Shown here piece by piece: positions 18,199-27,121 of a stretch of 44,058 nt of DNA. This DNA comes from Pseudomonas sp. Ga0074129. GTDB lineage: Bacteria; Pseudomonadota; Gammaproteobacteria; Pseudomonadales; Pseudomonadaceae. The notes under the pieces are model-generated. The model was not told the DNA's origin and ran no database searches. It worked only from the letters and a program-made list of their open reading frames with translations. Within the stretch, counting starts at the first letter, position 1, and every line of letters begins with the position of its first letter. Where the stretch lies: positions 1 to 44,058 of the forward strand of contig LNDO01000067.1 of the NCBI GenBank assembly GCA_001465025.1, given 5' to 3'. Made by a program: the position numbers and the translations under genes.

Positions 18199-18214
18199 CC
18201 AAGCAAGCGCTTGG
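18199..18214. promoter_or_regulatory. AtuR operator 1
   Basis: CCAAGCAAGCGCTTGG is an imperfect palindrome in the atuR-atuA intergenic region. It is the exact reverse complement of operator 2. AtuR of P. aeruginosa is reported to bind two inverted-repeat sites in this interval, and these two elements fit that description. Confidence 0.7.
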
Positions 18215-18255
18215 CCACACTTTTGATTAGAAAGATTCAGCGCAGGGCTTTTCAA

Positions 18256-18271
18256 CCAAGCGCTTGCTTGG
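18256..18271. promoter_or_regulatory. AtuR operator 2
   Basis: CCAAGCGCTTGCTTGG lies 57 bp (centre to centre) from operator 1 and 42 bp upstream of the atuA ATG. The two 16-mers are mirror images, so two repressor dimers would be placed symmetrically around the divergent promoters. Confidence 0.7.
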
Positions 18272-18313
18272 TAGCCTTCGAATCACCTTATTCCTGTGTT
18301 GCGGATAACTCCA

Positions 18314-20113
18314 ATGACCAAGACCGTACGCATCGGCTGCGCCTCCGCCTTCTGGGGCGACACCAGCACCGCCGCCGCCCAGTTGGTAAAAGGCACTGAG
18401 CTGGATTACCTGGTATTCGACTACCTGGCTGAAGTAACCATGTCGATCATGGCTGGCGCACGGATGAAAAAACCGGACGCTGGCTACGCCACAGATTTTG
18501 TCGAGACACTCGCGCCGCTTTTGGGTGAGATCGCTGCGAAGAACATCCGCGTGATCAGCAACGCCGGCGGGGTTAACCCCAGCGCCTGCGCTGCGGCATT
18601 GGCAGCGGCCTGCGCACAGGCTGGTGTAGATCTAAAAATCGCCGTGCTGCACGGTGACAACCTGCAACCCAAACTCGGTGAACTGGCCAAAGCCGGCACC
18701 GTGGAGATGTTCAGCGGCGCGCCGTTGCCGCCCTTCTGCGTCTCGGTCAACGCTTACTTGGGCGCGCCCGGCATTGTCGAAGCCCTGAAGCTGGGCGCCG
18801 ACATCGTCATCACCGGCCGCGTGGTGGACAGCGCCGTGGTCAGCGCCGCACTGGTGCATGAATTCGGCTGGCGCTGGAGCGACTATGACCAGCTGGCTCA
18901 GGCCGCCTTGGCCGGGCACATTATTGAATGCGGCGCGCAGTGTACGGGCGGCAACTTTACCGACTGGGACAGCGTGCCGGACTACGAACACATCGGCTTC
19001 CCGGTGGTGGAAGTGGCCGCCGATGGTGGCTTTGTGGTGACCAAGCCGCACGGCTCTGGCGGCCTGGTGACGCCCTTTACCGTGGGCGAGCAGATGCTTT
19101 ATGAAATCGGCGATCCACGGGCGTATTACCTGCCCGATGTGCTGTGTGATTTCACCCAGGTGCAACTGACTCAGGTGGGCGAAAACCGCGTGGAACTTAA
19201 AGGCGCACGCGGCCTGCCGCCGACCAATCAGTACAAGGTCAGCGCCACCCACCCGGATGGTTTTCGTTGCACCGCCAGTTGCTTGCTGGCCGGTATCGAT
19301 GCGGTGAAGAAAGCCCAACGCGTCAGCCAGGCGATCATCAATAAAACCGAAGAAATGTTCGCTGAGCGCGGCTGGGGAGCCTACAAAGAAGTCAGCATTG
19401 AGCTGCTCGGCAGCGAAGCGACTTACGGCAGCCGCGGCCAGCGTGCGGACACTCGCGAAATCGTGCTGAAAATCGCCGTGCGCCACGCCAAGAAAGAAGC
19501 CTTGATTCTCTTCTCCCGTGAGATCGCTCAGGCCGCCACCGGCATGGCACCGGGCCTGACCGGCATCGTCGGCGGTCGCCCGACGGTGTATCCAGTGATT
19601 CGCCTGTTCAGCTTTCTCGCGGATAAAAATGCCTGTGCATTGTCGGTGGAGCTCAACGGTGAGCATACCCCCGTCAGCCTGCCGCAGATTGACGTGCTGG
19701 ACAGCGCACAGATTGCCGCCGATATCGCTGCGCCGCAGCCAAGCGGTCAGGCAGATACCAGCGTGCCGCTGATCAAGCTGGCCGTGGCCCGCTCCGGTGA
19801 CAAAGGCAACCACAGCAATATCGGCGTGATGGCCAGAAAGCCCGAATACTTGGCGTGGATCGCCGCTGCGCTGACGGAGGCCGCCGTGGCCGAATGGATG
19901 CAGCACACACTGGATGAGAAAACCGGCCGCGTGAGCCGCTGGTATCTGCCGGGTAGCCACAGCCTGAATTTTTTATTGGAGAACGCCCTGGGCGGCGGCG
20001 GCGTTGCCTCCTTGCGCATCGACCCGCAAGGCAAGGCATTCGCCCAACAGCTATTGGAATTCCCGATACCGGTGCCCAAGGCGCTGGCCGCTAGCCTCGA
20101 ACAAGGACAATAA
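18314..20113 (+). CDS. atuA: AtuA, acyclic terpene utilisation protein
   Basis: The start chosen is ATG at 18314 ([17 protein letters not shown]); the frame also opens at a GTG 18 bp upstream with no better ribosome binding site. The 599-aa product is a DUF1446-family AtuA: an N-terminal glycine-rich domain ([14 protein letters not shown], then [14 protein letters not shown]), and a C-terminal ferredoxin-fold-like domain after about residue 490 containing [17 protein letters not shown]. In P. aeruginosa, atuA is needed for growth on citronellol and geraniol, but its reaction is not established. It is suspected to act late in the pathway, such as on 3-hydroxy-3-isohexenylglutaryl-CoA. It is the first gene of the atuABCDEFGH operon. 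Confidence 0.9.
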   Translation: MTKTVRIGCASAFWGDTSTAAAQLVKGTELDYLVFDYLAEVTMSIMAGARMKKPDAGYATDFVETLAPLLGEIAAKNIRVISNAGGVNPSACAAALAAACAQAGVDLKIAVLHGDNLQPKLGELAKAGTVEMFSGAPLPPFCVSVNAYLGAPGIVEALKLGADIVITGRVVDSAVVSAALVHEFGWRWSDYDQLAQAALAGHIIECGAQCTGGNFTDWDSVPDYEHIGFPVVEVAADGGFVVTKPHGSGGLVTPFTVGEQMLYEIGDPRAYYLPDVLCDFTQVQLTQVGENRVELKGARGLPPTNQYKVSATHPDGFRCTASCLLAGIDAVKKAQRVSQAIINKTEEMFAERGWGAYKEVSIELLGSEATYGSRGQRADTREIVLKIAVRHAKKEALILFSREIAQAATGMAPGLTGIVGGRPTVYPVIRLFSFLADKNACALSVELNGEHTPVSLPQIDVLDSAQIAADIAAPQPSGQADTSVPLIKLAVARSGDKGNHSNIGVMARKPEYLAWIAAALTEAAVAEWMQHTLDEKTGRVSRWYLPGSHSLNFLLENALGGGGVASLRIDPQGKAFAQQLLEFPIPVPKALAASLEQGQ

Positions 20114-20115
20114 CA

Positions 20116-20979
20116 ATGAGCTACGACTCGGTGTTTAAACCCGGCCTGTTTAGCGGCCAGACCATCATGGTCACCGGCGGCGGCAGCGGCATCGGCCGTT
20201 GCACCGCCCATGAACTGGCGCACCTGGGTGCTCACGTGGTGCTGGTGGGGCGCAAGCTGGAAAAGCTTGAAGCCACCTGCAGCGAGATTATTGAGGACGG
20301 CGGCCAAGCCAGTTTTCAGGTGTGCGACATCCGTGACGAAGACGCGGTCAAGGCCATGGTCAAAAGCGTGGTCGCCGAACGCGGGCAGATTCATCACCTG
20401 GTCAACAATGCCGGTGGCCAATTCCCCGCGCCGCTGATCGGCATCAACCAGAAAGGCTTCGAAACCGTGGTGCGCACCAACCTGGTCGGCGGCTTTCTCA
20501 TCGCCAAGGAAGTCTTCCTGCAGAGCATGAGCAAACACGGCGGCTCAATCGTCAACATGCTCGCCGACATGTGGGGCGGCATGCCCGGCATGGGCCACTC
20601 GGGTGCCGCACGCGCCGGCATGGAGAACTTCACCAAAACCGCCGCCTACGAATGGGGCCATGCCGGGGTGCGGGTCAATGCCGTGGCACCAGGCTGGATC
20701 GCCTCCAGCGGCATGGACACTTACCCCGAATCCATGAAGACCATGATCCGCTCGCTCAAGGATCACGTGCCACTGCAACGCATCGGCAGTGAGTCGGAGG
20801 TGGCGTCCGCCATCGTCTTCCTGCTCACGCCGGGGGCCAACTTTATCAGCGGCAACACCATCCGCATCGACGGCGCGGCCAGTCAGGGCACGCGGGCCTG
20901 GACCCTGGGCAAGGCGAAAAACAGCGAATCCTATAACGGCTTCCACCGGGCCTATGTGCCTGCAGTATTGAAGGAGTAA
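20116..20979 (+). CDS. atuB: AtuB, short-chain dehydrogenase/reductase
   Basis: This 287-aa SDR has a dinucleotide-binding TGGGSGIGR motif (near residue 20) and NNAGG near 97, and a 2,4-dienoyl-CoA-reductase-like overall pattern (NMLADMWGGMPGMGHSGAARAGMENFTK). The classical YxxxK catalytic pair is not present at the usual place: the segment reads HSGAARAG, with no Tyr and Arg in the Lys position. AtuB has been proposed to oxidise citronellol or citronellal. The active-site reading fits a dienoyl/enoyl-CoA type reaction at least as well. It starts 2 nt after atuA stops and is followed by atuC after 4 nt. Confidence 0.85.
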   Translation: MSYDSVFKPGLFSGQTIMVTGGGSGIGRCTAHELAHLGAHVVLVGRKLEKLEATCSEIIEDGGQASFQVCDIRDEDAVKAMVKSVVAERGQIHHLVNNAGGQFPAPLIGINQKGFETVVRTNLVGGFLIAKEVFLQSMSKHGGSIVNMLADMWGGMPGMGHSGAARAGMENFTKTAAYEWGHAGVRVNAVAPGWIASSGMDTYPESMKTMIRSLKDHVPLQRIGSESEVASAIVFLLTPGANFISGNTIRIDGAASQGTRAWTLGKAKNSESYNGFHRAYVPAVLKE

Positions 20980-20983
20980 GGCG

Positions 20984-22600
20984 ATGCCCGTCATTCAGTC
21001 CGACATCGATGTGCATGGCGCAGACTTCGCGAAAAACCGCGAGGCCATGCTGGCCGCCGTGGCCAGTTTCCGTGATGTGGAGCAGAACTGCCTGAACAAG
21101 GCCGCTGAAGCCAAAGCCAAGTTCACCAAACGCGGCCAACTGCTGCCGCGCGAGCGCCTCAACCTGCTGGTCGACAGCGGCGCGCCCTTTCTGGAATTGG
21201 CGTCACTGGCCGGTTACAAGCTGCACGATGACAAAGACGGCACCCAGGCCGGCGGCGGCATCATTGCCGGGATCGGCTACATCGCCGGGGTGCGTTGCCT
21301 GGTGATCGCCAACAACAGCGCCATCAAGGGCGGCACCATCTCCCCGAGCGGGTTGCGTAAATCCCTGCGTTTGCAACAAATCGCCTTCGAGAACAAATTG
21401 CCGGTGGTGACCTTGGCCGAAAGCGGCGGTGCCAACCTCACCTACGCCGCCGAGATTTTTGTGGAAGGTGCGCGCGCCTTTGCCAATCAGGCGCGCCTGT
21501 CGGCGGCCGGCATTCCGCAAGTGACGGTGGTGCATGGCTCCAGCACGGCGGGCGGGGCTTACCAGCCGGGCCTGTCGGATTACGTGGTGGTGGTGCGCGG
21601 CAAGGCCAAGATGTTCCTCGCCGGCCCGCCCCTGCTCAAGGCAGCCACAGGCGAAATCGCCACCGACGAGCAACTGGGCGGCGCTGAAATGCACGCACAA
21701 ATCGCCGGTACGGCTGAATACCTGGCGGAAAACGATGCCGATGGCGTGCGCCTGGCGCGCGAGATTGTCGGCATGTTGCCGTGGAATGCACAGTTGCCCG
21801 CCAGCACCACAAAAGCCTGGCGTGAGCCGCTGTATTCGGCGGATGAGTTGCTCGGCATCGTCCCGGCGGATGCGAAAAAGCCCTATGACGTGCGCGAGAT
21901 CATCGCCCGTATTGCCGACGGCTCGGAGTTTCTCGATTTCAAAAACGAGTTCGACAGCCAGACCGTCTGCGGTCATTTGCAGATCGAAGGCCACAGCTGC
22001 GGCATCATCGGCAACAACGGCCCGATCACCCCGCGTGGCGCAGCCAAAGCCGCGCAATTTATTCAGCTGTGCGAGCAGAGCAATACGCCGATCCTGTTCT
22101 TCCACAACACCACCGGCTTTATGGTCGGCACCGAGTCGGAACAAAACGGCGTGATCAAGCACGGCTCGAAGATGATTCAGGCCGTGGCCAACGCCACCGT
22201 GCCCAAGCTGACCATCGTCGTCGGCGGCTCCTACGGGGCCGGCAACTACGCCATGTGCGGCCGGGGTCTGGATCCACGCTTTATCTTCGCCTGGCCCAAC
22301 AGCAAAACCGCCGTCATGGGCGGCGCGCAGGCGGGCAAGGTGCTGCGTATCGTCACCGAGGACAAACACCTCAAGGAAGGCAAGGAAGCCGATCCGAAAA
22401 TGCTCGACATGCTTGAGCAAGTCACTGCGCAAAAACTCGACAGCCAATCCACCGCACTCTACGGCACAGCCAGCCTGTGGGATGACGGTCTGATTGACCC
22501 ACGCGATACCCGCAAACTGCTGGGCTACTTGCTGGATATCTGTGCTGAAGCGGCCAGGCGGCCACTGAAAGCCAACAGTTTCGGTGTTGCCCGACTTTGA
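20984..22600 (+). CDS. atuC: AtuC, geranyl-CoA carboxylase beta (carboxyltransferase) subunit
   Basis: The 538-aa protein is a full-length biotin-dependent carboxyltransferase of the methylcrotonyl-/geranyl-CoA type: RERLNLLVDSGAPF near the start, LAESGGANL, VVHGSSTAGGAYQPGLSD, and in the C-domain FFHNTTGFMVGTE, VGGSYGAGNYAMCGRG and AVMGGAQAGKVL. With AtuF it carboxylates cis-geranyl-CoA to isohexenylglutaconyl-CoA. It is distinguished from the leucine-pathway MCC beta (liuB) by its place inside the atu cluster. AAGGAG lies 8 nt upstream of the ATG. Translation with atuB is nearly continuous (4-nt gap). Confidence 0.9.
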   Translation: MPVIQSDIDVHGADFAKNREAMLAAVASFRDVEQNCLNKAAEAKAKFTKRGQLLPRERLNLLVDSGAPFLELASLAGYKLHDDKDGTQAGGGIIAGIGYIAGVRCLVIANNSAIKGGTISPSGLRKSLRLQQIAFENKLPVVTLAESGGANLTYAAEIFVEGARAFANQARLSAAGIPQVTVVHGSSTAGGAYQPGLSDYVVVVRGKAKMFLAGPPLLKAATGEIATDEQLGGAEMHAQIAGTAEYLAENDADGVRLAREIVGMLPWNAQLPASTTKAWREPLYSADELLGIVPADAKKPYDVREIIARIADGSEFLDFKNEFDSQTVCGHLQIEGHSCGIIGNNGPITPRGAAKAAQFIQLCEQSNTPILFFHNTTGFMVGTESEQNGVIKHGSKMIQAVANATVPKLTIVVGGSYGAGNYAMCGRGLDPRFIFAWPNSKTAVMGGAQAGKVLRIVTEDKHLKEGKEADPKMLDMLEQVTAQKLDSQSTALYGTASLWDDGLIDPRDTRKLLGYLLDICAEAARRPLKANSFGVARL

Positions 22601-22605
22601 CATCG

Positions 22606-22670
22606 TGTAGGAGCCAGCTTGCTGGCGATACGCTTCTGCTGACCTGATCGCCAGCTTGCTGGCTCCTACA
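22606..22670. repeat. REP-type palindrome, TGTAGGAGCCAGC family
   Basis: TGTAGGAGCCAGCTTGCTGG at 22606 faces its reverse complement ending at 22670. Each arm also contains the small palindrome CCAGCTTGCTGG. This is a common fluorescent-Pseudomonas REP type, here filling the atuC-atuD gap. Confidence 0.8.
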
Positions 22671-22706
22671 GAACGAACACCACCCGACTTTCTGAGGAAA
22701 ACAACA

Positions 22707-23864
22707 ATGATCATCACCCAGGAACACGAAGAACTGCGTCGCACGGTGCGTAACTTTGTCGACAAGGAAATCAACCCGCATGTGGCGCAGTGGGAAAAGG
22801 ACGGCCGCTTCCCCATCCATGAAATCTTCAAACAAGCCGGCGACCTCGGCCTGCTGGGCATCTCCAAACCGGAGAAATTCGGCGGCATGGGCCTGGACTA
22901 CAGCTACTCGATCGTTGCCGCGGAAGAGTTCGGCACCATCCACTGCGGCGGCATTCCGATGTCCATCGGCGTGCAAACCGACATGTGCACCCCGGCCCTG
23001 GCCCGCTTTGGTTCGGATGAGCTGCGCGAGCAGTTCCTCAAGCCAGCCATCAGTGGCGAAATGGTCGGTTGCATTGGCGTCTCCGAAGTCGGTGCCGGTT
23101 CCGATGTGGCGGGCCTGAAAACCACGGCCAAAAAAGACGGCAGCGACTATGTGATCAACGGCAGCAAGATGTGGATCACCAACTCGCCGAGCGCCGACTT
23201 TATCTGCCTGCTGGCCAACACCAGCGACGACAAGCCCCACGTCAACAAGTCGCTGATCATGGTGCCGATGAACACCCCCGGCATCACCGTCAGCCCGCAC
23301 CTGGACAAACTCGGCATGCGCAGTTCGGAGACCGCCCAGGTGTTCTTCGACAACGTGCGCGTGCCGCAGCGCTACCGCATCGGCCACGAAGGTGCCGGCT
23401 TCATGATGCAGATGCTGCAGTTCCAGGAAGAACGTCTGTTCGGCGCGGCCAACATGATCAAAGGCCTGGAGCACTGCATCAACACCACCATCGAGTACTG
23501 CAAAGAGCGCAAAACCTTTGGCAATGCGCTGATCGACAACCAGGTCATTCACTTCCGCATGGCCGAGCTGCAGACCGAAATCGAGTGCCTGCGCGCCCTG
23601 GTCTACCAAGCCACCGAGCAATACGTGCGTGGCCGCGACGTGACCAACCTGGCCTCCATGGCCAAGCTCAAGGCCGGTCGTCTGGGCCGGGAAGTGACCG
23701 ACAGCTGCCTGCAATATTGGGGCGGTATGGGCTTTATGTGGGACAACCCGGTGTCACGTGCCTACCGCGACGTGCGCCTGGTGAGCATCGGCGGCGGTGC
23801 CGACGAAATCATGCTGGGCATTATCTGCAAGCTGATGGGCATTCTGCCGGGCAAGAAAAAATAG
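22707..23864 (+). CDS. atuD: AtuD, citronellyl-CoA dehydrogenase (acyl-CoA dehydrogenase)
   Basis: The start is ATG at 22707 behind GAGGAA; a longer TTG frame would begin inside the repeat. The 385-aa flavoenzyme has the acyl-CoA dehydrogenase layout: N-terminal helices, the beta-domain FAD segment GVSEVGAGSDVAGLKT and WITNS (about 130-160), GMRSSETAQVFFDNVRVP, and the C-terminal helices with catalytic Glu in GGGADEIMLG. It oxidises citronellyl-CoA to geranyl-CoA and passes electrons to ETF (etfAB at 37.5-39.2 kb). It is separated from atuC by a REP palindrome and followed by a hairpin that overlaps its stop codon. Confidence 0.9.
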   Translation: MIITQEHEELRRTVRNFVDKEINPHVAQWEKDGRFPIHEIFKQAGDLGLLGISKPEKFGGMGLDYSYSIVAAEEFGTIHCGGIPMSIGVQTDMCTPALARFGSDELREQFLKPAISGEMVGCIGVSEVGAGSDVAGLKTTAKKDGSDYVINGSKMWITNSPSADFICLLANTSDDKPHVNKSLIMVPMNTPGITVSPHLDKLGMRSSETAQVFFDNVRVPQRYRIGHEGAGFMMQMLQFQEERLFGAANMIKGLEHCINTTIEYCKERKTFGNALIDNQVIHFRMAELQTEIECLRALVYQATEQYVRGRDVTNLASMAKLKAGRLGREVTDSCLQYWGGMGFMWDNPVSRAYRDVRLVSIGGGADEIMLGIICKLMGILPGKKK

Positions 23865-23879
23865 CCGGGAGCTATTTTT
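23857..23879 (+). terminator. Hairpin overlapping the atuD stop codon
   Basis: AAAAATAGC (23857-23865) and GCTATTTTT (23871-23879) form a perfect 9-bp stem with loop CGGGA. The TAG stop of atuD is in the first arm. With its U-rich 3' arm it could act as an intrinsic terminator or a stabilising 3' hairpin in the middle of the operon. The stem is A/T-rich, so its strength is uncertain. Confidence 0.45.
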
Positions 23880-23953
23880 AACGTCGCACAGCGACGGCCC
23901 GGAGGGTGGCCGCCAGGGATGGCAGGCCATCAAGAAGGGCTAAGACCGGAAAC

Positions 23954-24027
23954 CGTAGGGTGGACGTCGCTGTTTACGTCCACCGTGGCACCGCTCGTTG
24001 GGTCGGTAAAACGCGTCCCACCCTACG
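23954..24027. repeat. Palindromic intergenic repeat, CGTAGGGTGGACGTC family
   Basis: CGTAGGGTGG at 23954 pairs with CCACCCTACG-like sequence ending at 24027, with a smaller inner hairpin (GGTGGACGTCGC / TTACGTCCACC). This is a known style of Pseudomonas intergenic repeat, here in the atuD-atuE gap. Confidence 0.7.
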
Positions 24028-24063
24028 ACCTGCGTATCCAGCGCCATGTAAGAGGATTACCTG

Positions 24064-24861
24064 ATGTCCGCTCTATCCGATTGCCAAACCCTGCTGCTGA
24101 ACCTCGACGCCGGTGTGCTGCACGTCACCCTCAACCGCCCGGACAGCCGCAATGCGATGAGCCTGGCCATGGTCGGGGAACTGCGCGCGGTACTGGAAAG
24201 TGTGCGCCATGACGCCAGTGTGCGCGCCATTGTGCTGCGCGGGGCCGGTGGGCACTTCTGCGCCGGCGGCGACATCAAGGACATGGCCGGTGCACGCGCC
24301 GCTGGCGCTGAGGCCTACCGCACCCTTAATCGCGCCTTCGGCAGCTTGCTGGAAGAAGCGCAGCATGCACCCCAGGTGCTGATTGCCGTGCTGGAAGGCG
24401 CGGTGCTGGGCGGCGGCTTCGGCCTGGCCTGCGTGTCGGATATCGCCCTCTGCCAGCAGGACGCCAAATTCGGCCTGCCAGAAACCACGCTGGGCATTCT
24501 CCCGGCGCAAATCGCGCCCTTTGTGGTCAAGCGCATCGGCCTGACCCAGACCCGCCGCCTGGCCCTGACCGCCGCCCGCTTCAATGGCAGCGAGGCCGAA
24601 CGGCTGGGCCTGGTGCATTTCAGCGAAGTCGACAGCGAGCACCTCGACGCCCGCTTGCACCAGGTGCTGAGCCAAGTACGCCAGTGCGCGCCGCAGGCCA
24701 ACGCACAAACCAAAGCCCTGCTGCTGGCGGCTGAACACGAAGCCCTCGGCCCGCTGCTGGACCGCGCCGCCGAGCAGTTTGCCGCCGCCGTCACCGGAGC
24801 CGAAGGCATCGAAGGCACCATGGCCTTTATGCAAAAACGCCCACCAAAGTGGGCGCAGTAG
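24064..24861 (+). CDS. atuE: AtuE, isohexenylglutaconyl-CoA hydratase
   Basis: A 265-aa crotonase-family enzyme. The two oxyanion-hole segments are clear: HFCAGGDIKDM (about 64-74) and VLEGAVLGGGFGLACVSDIAL (about 107-127), followed by KFGLPETTLGILP. It hydrates isohexenylglutaconyl-CoA to 3-hydroxy-3-isohexenylglutaryl-CoA. The function comes from family and its position between atuD and atuF. GAGG precedes the ATG. The C-terminus ends in Pro/Lys/Trp-rich sequence (RPPKWAQ) typical of this subgroup. Confidence 0.88.
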   Translation: MSALSDCQTLLLNLDAGVLHVTLNRPDSRNAMSLAMVGELRAVLESVRHDASVRAIVLRGAGGHFCAGGDIKDMAGARAAGAEAYRTLNRAFGSLLEEAQHAPQVLIAVLEGAVLGGGFGLACVSDIALCQQDAKFGLPETTLGILPAQIAPFVVKRIGLTQTRRLALTAARFNGSEAERLGLVHFSEVDSEHLDARLHQVLSQVRQCAPQANAQTKALLLAAEHEALGPLLDRAAEQFAAAVTGAEGIEGTMAFMQKRPPKWAQ

Positions 24862-24865
24862 ATCG

Positions 24866-24937
24866 CAGGGTGGATGTCGTTTTTTACATCCACCGAAACA
24901 CCGCACGGTGGATCGATAAAGCGTGATCCACGCTACG
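24866..24937. repeat. Degenerate copy of the GGGTGGA repeat
   Basis: Begins CAGGGTGGATGTCG, 5 bp after the atuE stop, with an inner hairpin GGTGGATGT / ACATCCACC. Its outer right arm is only partly kept (ATCCACGCTACG). It resembles the repeat at 23954-24027. Confidence 0.6.
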
Positions 24938-24948
24938 TAACCCGAGAC

Positions 24949-25001
24949 CGTAGCCCGGATGAAATCCGGGAAACTCAACCCCGGATTGCATCCGGGCTAC
25001 G
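24949..25001. repeat. Palindromic repeat, CGTAGCCCGGAT family
   Basis: CGTAGCCCGGATG at 24949 is matched by CATCCGGGCTACG ending at 25001 (perfect 13-bp arms), with a further small palindrome inside. It is a second repeat family in the atuE-atuF gap, 19 bp upstream of the atuF ATG. Confidence 0.75.
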
Positions 25002-25020
25002 CATAAGCAGGAGCACCCAG

Positions 25021-27009
25021 ATGCCCGCCTTCAATAAGATTCTGATCGCCAACCGTGGGGAAATCGCCTGCCGGGTGATGCGCACCGCCCAAGACCTCGG
25101 TTATCGCACCGTGGCTGTTTACTCCGCAGCCGACAGCGATGCGCGCCACGTGCACGTTGCCGATGAGGCGGTCTGCATCGGCCCGGCGCAGGTCAACCAG
25201 TCCTACCTGGTGATCGACAACATCATTAGCGCCGCGCAGCAAACCGGCGCGGATGCGATCCACCCCGGCTACGGCTTTCTCTCGGAAAACGCCGACTTCG
25301 CCCGCGCCTGCGAAGCCGCCGGCATCGTGTTTATCGGCCCGACCGTGGAAGCGATTCACCTGATGGGCAGCAAGCGCCTGTCGAAAATTGCCATGCTCGA
25401 AGCCGGCGTGCCGTGCATTCCCGGCTACGAAGGGGCGGCTCAGGATGACGACACCCTGAGCCGCGAGGCCGAGCGCATCGGCTACCCGCTGATGATCAAG
25501 GCCAGCGCCGGTGGCGGCGGTCGTGGCATGCGTCTGGTCCATGCATCCAGCGAGTTGCTGGCGCAAATTCGCACGGCGCGCTCGGAGGCGCAGAACGCCT
25601 TTGGCAGCGGTGAGCTGATCCTTGAGCGTGCGGTGATCCAGCCGCGCCATGTGGAAATTCAGGTGTTTGGCGACCAGCACGGCCACATCGTCTATTTGGG
25701 CGAGCGTGACTGCTCGGTGCAACGCCGCCACCAGAAAGTGGTTGAGGAAGCGCCCTGCCCGGTGATGACGCCCGAGCTGCGCCAAGCCATGGGCGAAGCG
25801 GCGGTCAAGGCCGCTGCCTCGGTCAACTATGTCGGCGCTGGCACCGTCGAGTTTCTGCTCGATCAGAGCGGCGAATTCTTCTTTCTGGAGATGAACACCC
25901 GCCTGCAAGTGGAACACCCGGTCACCGAACTGATCACCGGGCAAGACCTGGTCGCCTGGCAAATTCGCGTCGCTGAAGGCCAGCCACTGCCACTCAAACA
26001 AGACGAAATTCGCCTGACCGGCCACGCCATGGAAGTGCGCCTGTACGCCGAAGACGCCGCCCATAACTTCCTGCCGCAAACCGGCACCGCGTTGCGCTGG
26101 GAACCGGCGCTGCGTGACGGCATCCGCATCGACCATGGCCTGCTTGAAGGCCAGGTGGTCAGCCCGTTCTACGACCCCATGCTGGCCAAGGTGATTGCCT
26201 ACGGTGCCACCCGCGAAGAAGCCCGGCGCAAGCTGGTGCGTGCTGTCGAGGATTGCGTGCTGCTGGGCGTGAACGGCAACCAGCGCTTTCTCGCCAACCT
26301 GCTCAGCCACCCTGAATTTGCCGCAGGCAACGCCACCACCGCGTTTATCGCCGAGCACTTTGCCAGCGACCCAAGCCTGTCGCCGCAGCCGCCTGCCGTC
26401 GGCGAACTGGCTGTTGCTGCCGCATTGCTGTTCCAGCAATCGGCCAACGCCCGCGCCCATCAGCCGGGGCTGGCCGGCTGGCGCAATGCCGGCAGCGCGC
26501 CGTGGCACTTTGTCCTCAAGCACGGCGAACAATCACTGACGGTTGAGCTGGACGTGCGCACAGAGGGCCCGCAGCCAAGCCTGTTGGCCACTGTGGGCGA
26601 ACAACAGGTCAGCCTCAGGTTGCTCGCCACTGACGGCCGCTGGGCCACCGTTGAGCGCGATGGCATTCGCCAGCGTCTGGCCTATCACCTGGATGGCGAA
26701 CACATCTGGCTGTACGGCCACGCGGGCAACCTGTACTTCACCGACATCACCCACCAACCGGTCAGCAGCGCCGCCGGGGCCGGTTCAGGCAGCGTCAAAG
26801 CGCCCATGGACGGTGCAATTGTCGAGGTGCTGGTTGAGGAAGGCGACACGGTTAGCAAAGGCCAACTGCTGGTGGTGCTGGAGGCGATGAAGATGGAGCA
26901 TCCGCTGAAAGCCAGCATCAACGGCGTGGTCCGCCGCATTGGCGTCAGCCGTGGCGATCAAGTGAAAAACCGCCAACTGTTGGTGGAAATCGAAGCCAGC
27001 GAAATTTGA
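25021..27009 (+). CDS. atuF: AtuF, geranyl-CoA carboxylase alpha (biotin) subunit
   Basis: The start is ATG at 25021 with AGGAG 7 nt upstream; an earlier frame opening runs through the repeats. The 662-aa protein has a biotin carboxylase N-domain (FNKILIANRGEIACRVMRTA), an ATP-grasp domain with MIKASAGGGGRGMR and the biotin-carboxylase segment EMNTRLQVEHPVTE, and a C-terminal biotinyl domain with biotin-accepting Lys624 in LEAMKMEHP. The linking BT region (about 460-580) is typical of MCC/GCC alpha subunits. It carboxylates its biotin with bicarbonate and ATP; AtuC then transfers the carboxyl to geranyl-CoA. Length fits AtuF of P. aeruginosa. Confidence 0.9.
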   Translation: MPAFNKILIANRGEIACRVMRTAQDLGYRTVAVYSAADSDARHVHVADEAVCIGPAQVNQSYLVIDNIISAAQQTGADAIHPGYGFLSENADFARACEAAGIVFIGPTVEAIHLMGSKRLSKIAMLEAGVPCIPGYEGAAQDDDTLSREAERIGYPLMIKASAGGGGRGMRLVHASSELLAQIRTARSEAQNAFGSGELILERAVIQPRHVEIQVFGDQHGHIVYLGERDCSVQRRHQKVVEEAPCPVMTPELRQAMGEAAVKAAASVNYVGAGTVEFLLDQSGEFFFLEMNTRLQVEHPVTELITGQDLVAWQIRVAEGQPLPLKQDEIRLTGHAMEVRLYAEDAAHNFLPQTGTALRWEPALRDGIRIDHGLLEGQVVSPFYDPMLAKVIAYGATREEARRKLVRAVEDCVLLGVNGNQRFLANLLSHPEFAAGNATTAFIAEHFASDPSLSPQPPAVGELAVAAALLFQQSANARAHQPGLAGWRNAGSAPWHFVLKHGEQSLTVELDVRTEGPQPSLLATVGEQQVSLRLLATDGRWATVERDGIRQRLAYHLDGEHIWLYGHAGNLYFTDITHQPVSSAAGAGSGSVKAPMDGAIVEVLVEEGDTVSKGQLLVVLEAMKMEHPLKASINGVVRRIGVSRGDQVKNRQLLVEIEASEI

Positions 27010-27014
27010 GAACC

Positions 27015-27077
27015 GTAGGTTGGCGCTGAGCCTGCGAAGCCCAACGTTGGGCTTCGTTGCACTCAACACCAACCTAC
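27015..27077. repeat. Palindromic repeat, GTAGGTTGG family
   Basis: GTAGGTTGG (27015) and CCAACCTAC (to 27077) flank a perfect 22-bp inner palindrome at 27035-27056 (CGAAGCCCAAC / GTTGGGCTTCG). It is a third repeat style, in the atuF-atuG gap. Confidence 0.75.
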
Positions 27078-27121
27078 ACATCACACCTCAAGCGAATAAC
27101 AACAAGACACGGAGCACGCCC

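Noticed and set aside
18632-19960. Long minus-strand open frame opposite atuA (similar ones oppose atuC, atuD, atuE and atuF)
   Set aside because: These are antisense shadows of G+C-rich coding DNA; the plus-strand products are clear AtuA-F proteins.
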